DNA from: a virus
Reading direction: 5' to 3' (one strand)
DNA length: 38,632 bases
Virus record (IMG/VR): IMGVR_UViG_3300009488_000034
Coordinates: 1-38,632 of that record
In this document: piece after piece, positions 16,754 to 24,708 of the stretch
How the letters are laid out: every line of letters begins with the position of its first letter
Position numbering within the stretch: position 1 is the first letter of the stretch
Translations under genes and position numbers: made by a program
Notes under the pieces: generated by a model
The model's input: only the letters and a program-made list of their open reading frames with translations
What the model was told of the DNA's origin: nothing
Databases searched by the model: none

Positions 16754-17346
16754 TGATCTGTGATTGTTGCAAGCGCGACTTTGGGGATATGCGTCCTGAT
16801 GAACCACAATTTCCAATCCTTGAGTACACAGTCTGCCATTGGTGCTTGTGGATGCTCAAGGGCTACATTGAATCAATTTTGCAGGAAACTAACCTGAAAA
16901 TCATGTGGGGCAACCGCTCTCTATACAGACCGCATTGGGTCGAGTTGAAAAGGTTTCTGAAAGAGCATGAACCTAAGAGTGTAATCGAATACGGATCAGG
17001 ACTTTCTACGGAATTATTGGCCCTTGAAGGTTTTGATCTATGGTCGTTTGAACCGTCTGAGCATTACGCTCAAATGTGTCGTCGAGTACACAGTAGGATT
17101 ACAGCTTACGATCCAAAGGTGGGGCCTCCATTGGTGGATAGAAGATTTGACTTCGCCCTGGTGGACGCTACGCAGACACATCGCTTCAATGAAATGGCTC
17201 ACGCGGTACAGCACACAGACCGCTACATTTATATGCACGATCCAGAGCCAGTACAGGTAGAGATACTAGAGCGCCACGGCTGGCTACCGATGGAGCAATG
17301 GAGTATTTGGAAGGAATGGCACAGATTCTATGAAGCACCAAGCTAA
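16753..17346 (+). CDS. Zinc-knuckle plus SAM-methyltransferase-like protein
   Basis: The start is ATG 16753, overlapping the previous TAA (TAATG) with GGAG upstream; a GTG at 16723 is an unneeded extension. The first 35 residues carry two Cys pairs (C3/C6 and C28/C31), a likely zinc knuckle. The rest is a Rossmann domain with motif I VIEYGSGLST (77-86), an acidic residue closing strand 2 (WSFE, E100) and FALVDATQ (near 141), typical of class I methyltransferases. The 197-residue protein lies between two GT8-like genes. The substrate may be a sugar, a peptide or the fibre. Confidence 0.7.
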   Translation: MICDCCKRDFGDMRPDEPQFPILEYTVCHWCLWMLKGYIESILQETNLKIMWGNRSLYRPHWVELKRFLKEHEPKSVIEYGSGLSTELLALEGFDLWSFEPSEHYAQMCRRVHSRITAYDPKVGPPLVDRRFDFALVDATQTHRFNEMAHAVQHTDRYIYMHDPEPVQVEILERHGWLPMEQWSIWKEWHRFYEAPS

Positions 17347-18244
17347 TTACGCCTTCATCGTGGCGGCCAGCTCAAATTATATCCCTGGCCTTGTGGCAAT
17401 GTTCAATAGTCTAAAACGGCTTGGCAATGAACATGACGTTATCCTGATTTCATTTCGTTTGCCGGAAGAATATCTTGAATCGCTCAAGGCGTATTCATTT
17501 ACGGTAAGGGTTATTGAAACAGAAGGTGAAAATCAGACTCACCAAACAGCCATCGAGCGATTTCGCGTGGCCTGTGAGATCGGCCATGAGTATGATGCGA
17601 TCTGTCTGCTCGATGCCGATATGTTTCTGGAAGCAAATGTAGATGTTTTCTTTATGGCTGGCAGTAAAGGACTGATAGTTACTGGCAGCAATGGCATGAT
17701 TATCAATTTCAACAAAAAGTATCAGGAACAATATGATTGCTATCTGGATGAAGATGAATGGCCCTATCCTCAAATCCATACTACTGTGCCTATTTTTCTT
17801 GATGCTCGTAACCTTGATTGGTTTGATGCTCTTTATAAGTCCAGGCGGGTAGATTCCTGGGATGATTTTCTTTACTTGAATATCCTGGGGATTAAGCTGG
17901 AGAAGTACAAGAAGATGATTTGTATGCCGCCCTATGCGTTCACAGGAATTCACCATTGGCAGATGAAACCTGAAACTGCGGCCATGGAGAAGGGGGAGCT
18001 GCTGCTGTCCGGCACAGAAGAACAAATCTACATGGTTCACGGTAAGTGGTGGGATCAAGGCTGGTTACAGGATTTAGTTCCAACCATGGAAAGATACTGG
18101 CACGATGAGGAAATAAGTTTCAGAGGCCAGGGAAGAACACATAATGCAATTAACAGTTTATTGGGGCGTTTTCGCAACTTAATCCAAGAAGGAGATATGT
18201 CATGGCTAACGTTGTTACCCGAGGGGGCGGTTTCCTTACCTTAA
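17330..18244 (+). CDS. GT-A fold glycosyltransferase, GT8-like (second)
   Basis: The ATG at 17330 overlaps the methyltransferase gene by 17 bases. The 304-residue protein begins with NYAFIVAASSNYIPGLVAMFNSL, a classic GT8 N terminus. It has the DxD motif LLDADMFL (D95-A-D97), an acceptor-side region around FLDARNLDWFD, and HGKWW (H237-W241) as the second metal-binding site. It looks intact and of usual GT8 length. It is the last enzyme of the island. Its 3' end overlaps the next small structural gene by 43 bases, which ties the island to the packaging genes in one transcript. Confidence 0.8.
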   Translation: MKHQANYAFIVAASSNYIPGLVAMFNSLKRLGNEHDVILISFRLPEEYLESLKAYSFTVRVIETEGENQTHQTAIERFRVACEIGHEYDAICLLDADMFLEANVDVFFMAGSKGLIVTGSNGMIINFNKKYQEQYDCYLDEDEWPYPQIHTTVPIFLDARNLDWFDALYKSRRVDSWDDFLYLNILGIKLEKYKKMICMPPYAFTGIHHWQMKPETAAMEKGELLLSGTEEQIYMVHGKWWDQGWLQDLVPTMERYWHDEEISFRGQGRTHNAINSLLGRFRNLIQEGDMSWLTLLPEGAVSLP

Positions 18245-18516
18245 CAGGTATTGACACAGATTTTGTCTGGAGTGATCTCTGGCCGAATGCAACTGGCGGT
18301 GTTCCAATACAGAGCATTGACTTTGTAATTGGAGCTGCAGGAGACAAAGCCGTTATCAGGGAAGGATCGCTAACAGGTCCGATAATCTTCGGAAATGATG
18401 CAGGCGTAAGCAGGCAAAAGTATTTCGACGGTCAACCTGTGCGGCCCTGTATAGACGTATCAGACGGAACCTACAATGCTGCCGCAGCCATAATCATTCA
18501 CATAGGATCGAAATAA
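18202..18516 (+). CDS. Small beta-rich hypothetical virion protein (104 aa)
   Basis: The ATG at 18202 has GGAG (18191-18194) seven bases upstream, inside the previous gene. The 104-residue product has alternating strands and Gly turns (GGGFLTLTGIDTDFVW, IDFVIGAAGDKAVIREG, AAAIIIHIGSK), like small phage beta-sandwich proteins such as decoration or connector-associated proteins. I do not recognise a specific family. The gene sits between the glycosylation island and the terminase genes. Confidence 0.6.
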   Translation: MANVVTRGGGFLTLTGIDTDFVWSDLWPNATGGVPIQSIDFVIGAAGDKAVIREGSLTGPIIFGNDAGVSRQKYFDGQPVRPCIDVSDGTYNAAAAIIIHIGSK

Positions 18517-18920
18517 TGCCTGGACCGCATGCACAAGATACATTTTTAGAGAAATTACAGGTACGAAGAGTGCTGGATCGCAGCAATACTGATCTTGAAA
18601 GAATCGGTGCGGCTCTGCGTGACGGAGATATGGCTGATCTCAGGAAAGTTTTGAGGAAACACTCGAGAGAGATACAGATGGTCTTGCTTGCCGAGGCTTG
18701 CGAGCTGCATGATCGAGAGCGGCTGAATTATCTCACTCAGAGGAATTTGGATCGTTACGAACCTAAACAGAAACATATCCAACAGCAAACTCAGGTACTC
18801 GAAGAAGTACATTTGATTGTTTCTGAGTTGGAGGCTGTGCCAACGGATGAGTTACTCGAGAGAGCAAGAGCTATCTCAGGACGCAGAGAAACTAGACAGC
18901 TTAGAGTTATCTCTGATTGA
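18516..18920 (+). CDS. Candidate small terminase subunit
   Basis: The ATG at 18516 overlaps the previous stop (TAATG). The 134-residue protein is almost entirely helical with charged surfaces (MADLRKVLRKHSREIQMVLLAEA core, then a QKHIQQQTQVLEE coiled-coil-like helix). It lies directly upstream of, and overlaps by 74 bases, the large terminase gene, the normal place for TerS. A small terminase binds phage DNA and presents it to TerL as a ring oligomer. I see no clear helix-turn-helix signature, so this call rests mainly on position, size and helical character. Confidence 0.5.
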   Translation: MPGPHAQDTFLEKLQVRRVLDRSNTDLERIGAALRDGDMADLRKVLRKHSREIQMVLLAEACELHDRERLNYLTQRNLDRYEPKQKHIQQQTQVLEEVHLIVSELEAVPTDELLERARAISGRRETRQLRVISD

Positions 18921-20490
18921 ACAGGTTCTCAAAGAGCGGGACCCCGACCAGTATTATCAATATAGGATCGAGCCATATTTGGACGATCCTATTTTATTTT
19001 GTAGGGAGATTCTAAACTTTGAACCTGTGGATGAGCAGATTGAAATGCTCACGGCAGTTGCCGAGCATAATCATATAAGCGCCCGCTCCGGCAGAGGTAT
19101 CGGCAAGACCAGGACTTTAGCTGCCGCTATGTGGTGGTACATGGTTACTCGTCCTTTTTGCATTATTCCATGTACCGCCCCTACTGAGAACCAACTGCGA
19201 GACGTGCTATGGGCTGAATTGGCTAGGATACAGCGTGATATGGACCCCTATTTTGCCGATCAATTCATTTTGACGATAGATCGCATGGTTCATGTTGACA
19301 ATGCTAAAACGTGGTACGCAGTTGCGAGGACAGCAAGAAAGGAGAATAGTGAGAGCTTTCAGGGATTCCATGAGGAAAACATGCTTTTCATCTGTGATGA
19401 GGCTAGCGGTATTCCTGATGAAATCTTTGACGTTATGGAAGGTGCAATGACTGACGCGGCCAACAAAGCCTTGTTGGTGGGAAACCCGACAAGGACTGTT
19501 GGCTTTTTTCATGCAACCCACAATGAGTACAGGGACAAACCGTGGAAGGTTTTTCACTATAGTAGTGAAGATTCAGAGCTTGTAAGTAAAAATCCACAAT
19601 TCATCGAGCGCATGGCCGAGCGACCTGGAGGAAAATCATCTAATTTTTATCGAGTCCATGTGCAAGGTGAATTTCCGATTGAGGATGATGCAACCGTGAT
19701 TCCTAGACCATGGATTGACGCAGCGGTAGATAGAAAGATTGACTACATTCGTCCACTTTCAGACAGGCCCTTTGATTCTGTGGGGGTTGATGTGGCTGCG
19801 GGTGGTGATTCCAATACCGTGTTCTGTTTCGTTAAAGGTGTCCGGGTCCTGGCACTCGCAGTTTTTGAAAAAGAAGATACGATGATATGCGCAGGCCGCA
19901 TTGCAGGTATGACTAGGCGTGGACCCGATATGTTGAACTTAAAATCAACAAGGCTGCGACCAATACCTGCAGAATTCATCCGTATGGACGTTATCGGCGT
20001 GGGAATAGGTGTTTTTGACCGCTTGATGGAGCAAGGGATTGATATTAACGGTGTTGATGTGCGTGAGGCTTCATCAGATCCCACGTTGTTTATCAATCGT
20101 AGGGCAGAGCTGTATTGGGGTCTTAGGGAGCGCTTTGAGGAAGGAAGTATCAGCATCCCTAACGATAAGCATTTGATTCGGGAGCTGGCCAATATGCGCT
20201 ATGAGCTAGATAGTCGAGGTCGTGTTCAAATCTGGAGTAAACAGCGCATGAAGAAAGACAATATCCCTAGTCCTGACAGGGCAGAGGCTCTAATGCTGGC
20301 CTTTGCTGATTACTTTCCAGAAGAAAAGGCCAAGAAGCCTAAGACTTGGAGCCAGAAATGGATTGACAAGACGAATAAGCGAGACGTTGAACAAGATCCC
20401 TGGCTTGATTATGCCAAAAAGAATCTGAAAGAAGTCGCTGGTGGTGATTTTCTTTACGACGATGATGAATTTGCAGGATTCCAATGGTAA
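18847..20490 (+). CDS. terL: Terminase large subunit (packaging ATPase and nuclease)
   Basis: I chose ATG 18847 over TTG 18817; GGAGG lies about 12 bases upstream. The 547-residue protein has a Walker A ARSGRGIGKT (79-88), a Walker B plus catalytic Glu in LFICDEASG (D184, E185), and a C-terminal RNase H-like nuclease with metal-binding Asp in GVDVAAGGDSN (D315), FIRMDVIG (D381) and SPDRAEALMLAF (D477). It pumps DNA into the prohead and cuts it, working with the portal. Length and motif order are normal. The start overlaps the candidate TerS, and the stop overlaps the next gene. Confidence 0.93.
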   Translation: MSYSREQELSQDAEKLDSLELSLIEQVLKERDPDQYYQYRIEPYLDDPILFCREILNFEPVDEQIEMLTAVAEHNHISARSGRGIGKTRTLAAAMWWYMVTRPFCIIPCTAPTENQLRDVLWAELARIQRDMDPYFADQFILTIDRMVHVDNAKTWYAVARTARKENSESFQGFHEENMLFICDEASGIPDEIFDVMEGAMTDAANKALLVGNPTRTVGFFHATHNEYRDKPWKVFHYSSEDSELVSKNPQFIERMAERPGGKSSNFYRVHVQGEFPIEDDATVIPRPWIDAAVDRKIDYIRPLSDRPFDSVGVDVAAGGDSNTVFCFVKGVRVLALAVFEKEDTMICAGRIAGMTRRGPDMLNLKSTRLRPIPAEFIRMDVIGVGIGVFDRLMEQGIDINGVDVREASSDPTLFINRRAELYWGLRERFEEGSISIPNDKHLIRELANMRYELDSRGRVQIWSKQRMKKDNIPSPDRAEALMLAFADYFPEEKAKKPKTWSQKWIDKTNKRDVEQDPWLDYAKKNLKEVAGGDFLYDDDEFAGFQW

Positions 20491-20744
20491 CGATACAGAT
20501 ATTACATGCAGGAGCATTGGTAGGTGCGGGGATTGTAGTTACTATAATCCTCATTTTTTTTGGCTTTTGGCTCGGGCGTAAAACTCAAGGTGAATCTCTT
20601 CTACCGCCCATGTTTGAGGGGGAGCCCAAAATGCCAGAAATGGACGTATTTGAGCGAGCGCAGCTTCCTCCAGAAGAAGGGGGATACACAGATGATGAAC
20701 TCGCTGATATGGCTCGTGCAAGACCATACGAAGGGATACAGTAA
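20484..20744 (+). CDS. Small single-pass membrane protein (86 aa)
   Basis: The ATG at 20484 overlaps the terminase stop. Residues 9-30 form one strong transmembrane segment (AGALVGAGIVVTIILIFFGFWLG), followed by a positively charged GRKT and then an acidic, Pro-rich cytoplasmic tail. This topology occurs in small phage membrane proteins, including some holin-like or DNA-entry proteins. Nothing specific identifies it as a holin, and no endolysin is nearby. Its function is unknown. Confidence 0.6.
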   Translation: MVTIQILHAGALVGAGIVVTIILIFFGFWLGRKTQGESLLPPMFEGEPKMPEMDVFERAQLPPEEGGYTDDELADMARARPYEGIQ

Positions 20745-21214
20745 TGGAACTATTGCAAAACATAGAAGAGTTTCATGCAGGACAGCCCCAAGAAGTCACA
20801 GAATTGCAGGTAGCCTGTTGTGTTTGCAAGCTGTGGATAGGCAATGCTCTATCATCTGAGCTTGATGTGCCGATTAAGGGCAGTATGTTTTATCATCGAC
20901 CCGGAACAGAGTCCCTGGAACTGCCCGGTGATGATGCAATGGGTATGGACTTAATCTGTCCGTTTTCTAAAACCGATGATCCGGCTGATTTGCATCTATT
21001 TGTCCCGCATATTACTTTTCGTGAAATCGAGGCTGACACGCTCGAATTATTCAGGAGTGTAGTCCAGTACAAAATCGAGCCTAAAGTGTCTCAGATCGAA
21101 GAAAAAGAGGCCCAGGATGGCATTTGTCCGTGTGGCTGCGGTAGGGAAGTCAGGGAAGGTCGGACTTATGCTGCGCGGGGGTGTAATCAGAGACATAGGT
21201 GGAGGAGAAAGTAA
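20744..21214 (+). CDS. Zinc-binding-like hypothetical protein
   Basis: The ATG at 20744 overlaps the upstream TAA. The 156-residue product has Cys at both ends: ACCVCK near residue 25, and a C-terminal CPCGCGREV...CNQRHRWRRK cluster resembling a compact zinc finger with a basic tail. The middle is acidic and has no motif I know. It lies between the membrane peptide and the portal. The basic zinc tail suggests nucleic acid or protein contact, perhaps in packaging, but this is inference. Confidence 0.6.
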   Translation: MELLQNIEEFHAGQPQEVTELQVACCVCKLWIGNALSSELDVPIKGSMFYHRPGTESLELPGDDAMGMDLICPFSKTDDPADLHLFVPHITFREIEADTLELFRSVVQYKIEPKVSQIEEKEAQDGICPCGCGREVREGRTYAARGCNQRHRWRRK

Positions 21215-23221
21215 ATGCCAAAGGCAACTGACACTCAGGGGAAACCCATTACCCGCAATCGTGACGAGATAGAGAAGCAGCATGTAACCTCGTTGCTGCC
21301 GAAGTCGGGAGAGAAGAATGTGGGCCACGCCTCTTTTGCAATCTTAGAGGCGGTGATTGAGGACAAAGAGAAAAAGCGGCTGCCTCAAAAATGGCACAGA
21401 AATTATGAAATGTACCGCAATCATCATTGGAGATCAGGCGCTTTCGCTCCCATTTCTCTTGCTTCCATAAGTCTCGTAGCAGCTCACATAGAACGGACGG
21501 TGAACCTGCTTACCGATAATAATCCTACATTCGATATTATCGGGGAGAATGAGGAGACAGCTTCGAGCTTGCAGAAGATGGCCCGCTACTGGTGGAACGA
21601 AACGGAGCAGCAAGATATTTTTGGCGATTCAGTCAAAATGGCTGAGATCAACGGTTCGGCAATCGAGAAGGTTATCTTCAATCCCGCCTTAAATAATGGC
21701 CTGGGTGAAGTGGAGACGATTAGTGTCGATCCTCATAATTTTGGATTCTGGCCATTGAATGAGAAGAATCCGAGGAAATGGGAAGCAGCTCTCCATTACT
21801 TTACTATGCCGCTTAATCAGGCCAAGAGACGATGGCCAGATAAGGCAGACGAAATAAAGGCCGACGAGGAATGGAAAGAAAATCTCGGAGAGAAAAGGCG
21901 TGAAATTGTAGGCGGCTCTGCAAGGCCAATACCGAAAGCAGGCATGGGTGACTTCGCTCGTAGTCGTGCCTTCATTCATGGCAATCCAGCGCTCTTGAGT
22001 GTCATGGGCCGTGGTGATGAAGTATTGATTCTGGAGCTTTGGGTTAAAGACTATTCGATGGTTCAAGAAGTCGTTAAACCTGTGGTACAGGAACTTGATG
22101 TAGATCAAGGCACATTATCGGAGGTAGAGCCCGAACAAGTAGAACTCAGACCTAAATATGCTGGCTTTGTTCGTGTAGTAACGAGCTGCAATGGTGGTGA
22201 TCTGGTTCTCTCAGACAGACCTAACCCGAGCATCAATCACACTATGCCGCCAGAACAGTCATCACAGACGTTTCTTTATAATAGATTCCCTTTCACCCTC
22301 ACCCCTTCTGTCAAAGATCCTGTTACACCGTGGGGATTCTCTGGAATTGAGCAACTGGAACAGCTCAATATCGAGATAGACAAGTGCATTAGCCAGCTCA
22401 ATTATATGAAAGATCGTGTTTCTCGTTCTCCGCTTATCAATCCGAAAGATACCATGGTGGACAATGCTGATTTCACCAATGCCGCCAGGATCGTTAGGCC
22501 GAAAAACAGTATCGTTGCTAAATCTATCAGGTACATGGATAGCCCACCTGTCCAGACTGATATTCATAATATCCTCACTATCTATCGAGAGCTGTTTGAT
22601 AAAGTGGCCGGGACTTTCGACCTCACAGATCCTCAGATAATGAAAGGCCGCCTCGCCTTCAAGTCCATTGCTGCGATTTTAGAGAATATGCACACTCTAA
22701 TCAGGGGCAAAATCAGAACCTATGGCCGGATGATTAGAGATCGAGGCAGAATGTATGTCTCGCACCTCCAAAACTGGTACACAGAAGAGCGCTTCTTTTA
22801 CTTAGAGGAAGATGGATTACCAATACAGGGCTCTTTGACTGGCTCTGATGCAATTATGCCTCTTCATTTCCAGGTGGTTGCAGGATCTACCATGCCTACC
22901 TCTCGCCTGCAAAGACGTGAGGAAGCTATGGAATTATTTAAGATGCAAGCCATTGGAGTGCGAGAGTTACTGGAAGCGCTTGAATGGCCTGATAGGGCTA
23001 ACATAGCAACTAAGATGGAAATGGGTGTTGTGGGGCCGATTATTGAGCGCATGCAAGCTCTAGGTGTTGACCAACAGGTATTGGAGATTGTTCAGGAAGT
23101 AGCAGAGATGGATGAATCAACTTATAACGCCCTGGTGCAGCAAGTAAAAGAGCTGCAGGGTGAACAAATTCAAGAACAAGGACAAATAGAAGGAGGTGGA
23201 GGGAACCTTGCCGCTGTATAG
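21215..23221 (+). CDS. Portal protein
   Basis: The ATG at 21215 follows GGAGGAGAAA and abuts the previous stop. The 668-residue protein has the features of large podovirus portals: an N-terminal helix pair (RNYEMYRNHHWRSG), the clip and stem helices (AAHIERTVNLLTDNNPTFDI), a YWWNETEQQDIFGDSVKMAEINGSA segment, a wing region (FTLTPSVKDPVTPWGFSGIEQLEQLNIEID), and a long Gln/Glu-rich C-terminal barrel-like helix. The portal is the dodecameric DNA gate at one capsid vertex and docks TerL and the adaptor. Position after the terminase and before scaffold and capsid fits. The exact family is assigned by pattern, not by search. Confidence 0.88.
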   Translation: MPKATDTQGKPITRNRDEIEKQHVTSLLPKSGEKNVGHASFAILEAVIEDKEKKRLPQKWHRNYEMYRNHHWRSGAFAPISLASISLVAAHIERTVNLLTDNNPTFDIIGENEETASSLQKMARYWWNETEQQDIFGDSVKMAEINGSAIEKVIFNPALNNGLGEVETISVDPHNFGFWPLNEKNPRKWEAALHYFTMPLNQAKRRWPDKADEIKADEEWKENLGEKRREIVGGSARPIPKAGMGDFARSRAFIHGNPALLSVMGRGDEVLILELWVKDYSMVQEVVKPVVQELDVDQGTLSEVEPEQVELRPKYAGFVRVVTSCNGGDLVLSDRPNPSINHTMPPEQSSQTFLYNRFPFTLTPSVKDPVTPWGFSGIEQLEQLNIEIDKCISQLNYMKDRVSRSPLINPKDTMVDNADFTNAARIVRPKNSIVAKSIRYMDSPPVQTDIHNILTIYRELFDKVAGTFDLTDPQIMKGRLAFKSIAAILENMHTLIRGKIRTYGRMIRDRGRMYVSHLQNWYTEERFFYLEEDGLPIQGSLTGSDAIMPLHFQVVAGSTMPTSRLQRREEAMELFKMQAIGVRELLEALEWPDRANIATKMEMGVVGPIIERMQALGVDQQVLEIVQEVAEMDESTYNALVQQVKELQGEQIQEQGQIEGGGGNLAAV

Positions 23222-23528
23222 CTACAAGTGCAAGTCTTGTAGCTATGAATTCGATGCCGTTAATAAAATAGCAGACAGAAATTATCAGACCTGCAATCGT
23301 TGTGAAAGCCTGTGTGAAATACAGATCACAGGCTTTTTTAATAAGAGGTCTGATGCTGAATGGATTCAGTCTGTTAACGGCTTTCTGAATGACCCCGAAT
23401 TCGTAGCTCAAGGCCGCCAAGAACATATAGAGACGAGAGAGCAATATCGCAATCGTATCGAAGAAGTTTATTCCGATCCTGATCCCAAGGTTAAAGCTCT
23501 CAAGGACGAGTATTTAGATAGAGCATAG
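23208..23528 (+). CDS. FmdB-type zinc-ribbon protein
   Basis: I place the start at TTG 23208, giving MPLYSYKCKSC, the usual N terminus of the FmdB zinc-ribbon family; GGAGGTGGAGGG lies just upstream. A GTG at 23196 would lie in that ribosome site. Two Cys pairs (C8/C11 and C29/C32) form the ribbon. The remaining 70 or so residues are charged and helical. The gene overlaps the end of the portal gene by 14 bases. FmdB-like ribbons appear widely in phages next to portal genes. Their role is not settled; they may bind the portal or nucleic acid. Confidence 0.75.
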   Translation: MPLYSYKCKSCSYEFDAVNKIADRNYQTCNRCESLCEIQITGFFNKRSDAEWIQSVNGFLNDPEFVAQGRQEHIETREQYRNRIEEVYSDPDPKVKALKDEYLDRA

Positions 23529-23537
23529 GAGCCAGCC

Positions 23538-23690
23538 ATGCCACAGCCAAAGGCCGGGGAAAAGCGCAATAAATTCGTATCCCGCTGTATCAGGGCCATT
23601 CGCAATGAGGGAGACAAACGCCCTACCAGACAGGTAGCGGGTAAATGTTTCGGTATTTACGATACTTGGAAGAAGAAGGGGGGGAGATAA
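23538..23690 (+). CDS. Conserved small phage basic protein (50 aa)
   Basis: An ATG at 23538, six bases after AGGAG, opens a 50-codon gene ending at TAA 23688-23690. The product begins MPQPKAGEKRNKFVSRCIRA and later has PTRQVAGKCFGIYDTWKKK. This 'KPKKGE...F(I/M)SRC....QR.AIC...W' pattern recurs in small proteins or N-terminal segments beside phage portal and protease genes. It is strongly basic with two Cys. Its stop is three bases before the ATG of the next gene. Its exact role is unknown; contact with DNA, portal or prohead is possible. Confidence 0.7.
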   Translation: MPQPKAGEKRNKFVSRCIRAIRNEGDKRPTRQVAGKCFGIYDTWKKKGGR

Positions 23691-23692
23691 TA

Positions 23693-24703
23693 ATGGCCGC
23701 AAAGAAAAAGACAGTAGAAGGCGTTTCTGCACGTCAGCCAGGAGAGAGGCAAGGAGAAGGTCGGCTAGGGCGAGTTGAGAAACAACAAAAGAAAGAGAGA
23801 AAAGTACCAGTTGGCCAAGTCCAACGAGGAATCAAGCCGGGTGATGTTGATGTGCAAACTGGCAAACCCAAGACAAGTAGATTCGGCAGGCTTAAAGCAT
23901 TTGCGACGAGGAAAGAAAGACCTACTAGGCCGCCGCGCACTATGGGTGAGCGCTTGGGGAGCATAGGTCGCACAGCTCAACGCACATTTCCTGCTGAGAA
24001 GGGAACAAGACCAGGGGGTATTCTTGATATTGAAGCATTGAGAAGGGAAACGGCAGGGCCAATGGGCAAGACACAGAAGCCAAGAACACCGCCCCCTGGC
24101 AGAGCATTGTCACTCGAAGAGAAAAAGAGAAAGGGTATGCGAGTAACAGCGGCAGATGTTCCCGGTAGTGGTGAAGAGGCAGGAAGGGGAACAGCTATAC
24201 CCGAAATTACACGAGAAGAGGGCGGTAAAGGTCTTGGAAAATTCAGGGGCCGTGGCTATAAGCCCCCTCCCCCCAAGAAGAAACCGCCGAGGAAAGCGAA
24301 AGCGAAACCGAAGCCCAAACCGAAAAAGAAATGGTGGGAAAGAGCATTGGAAGTGACGAAAGAATTGAGTGCGGAAGCGCAACGTGACGCAGCGAAATAC
24401 GAAGAAAGAAAGGCGGGCAAAAGGAAAGACGTAAAGAAGGTTCAAAAGAAAATTGAGAAGTTACCGCCCAAGCCGAAGAGGAAAAAACCAAAACCGACCA
24501 AGCCAAAAGCGACCAAGCCAAAAGCGACCCAACCACCACCGACAAGAACAGGTGGGCCTAAGAGGGTTGAGAAATTCGTTACTAAACCACCACCTGTGCC
24601 AGAAGATCAAGCTGAACGCGCCAAGGGGATCACAGAAAGACTGATGAAACGACGAACAGAACAAGAGAGAAAAGCAAGAGAGAGAGCTGAGAAAAGGAGG
24701 TGA
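23693..24703 (+). CDS. Lys/Pro/Arg-rich disordered basic protein (336 aa)
   Basis: The start is ATG 23693, seven bases after GGGGAG; an upstream TTT-containing frame from 23645 is not needed. The 336-residue product is extremely basic and Pro-rich (KPPRKAKAKPKPKPKKKWW, TKPKATKPKATQ), with hardly any hydrophobic core, so it should be largely disordered, like histone H1 tails. A short amphipathic helix (WERALEVTKELSAEAQRDAAKY) is the exception. It lies just before the scaffold and capsid genes. DNA neutralisation inside the head, or an ejected protein, would fit. Its function is inferred only from composition and place. Confidence 0.65.
   Translation: MAAKKKTVEGVSARQPGERQGEGRLGRVEKQQKKERKVPVGQVQRGIKPGDVDVQTGKPKTSRFGRLKAFATRKERPTRPPRTMGERLGSIGRTAQRTFPAEKGTRPGGILDIEALRRETAGPMGKTQKPRTPPPGRALSLEEKKRKGMRVTAADVPGSGEEAGRGTAIPEITREEGGKGLGKFRGRGYKPPPPKKKPPRKAKAKPKPKPKKKWWERALEVTKELSAEAQRDAAKYEERKAGKRKDVKKVQKKIEKLPPKPKRKKPKPTKPKATKPKATQPPPTRTGGPKRVEKFVTKPPPVPEDQAERAKGITERLMKRRTEQERKARERAEKRR
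24497..24526 (+). repeat. Two tandem 15-base units
   Basis: Two identical 15-base units, accaagccaaaagcg, lie head to tail (24497-24511 and 24512-24526) inside the Lys/Pro-rich gene. They encode TKPKA twice, so the basic tail can grow in frame by slippage or unequal crossover. Confidence 0.9.
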
Positions 24704-24708
24704 CAAAA

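Noticed and set aside
20484-20744. Holin
   Set aside because: One membrane segment alone does not show this. No endolysin or spanin is adjacent, so it is left as a membrane protein.
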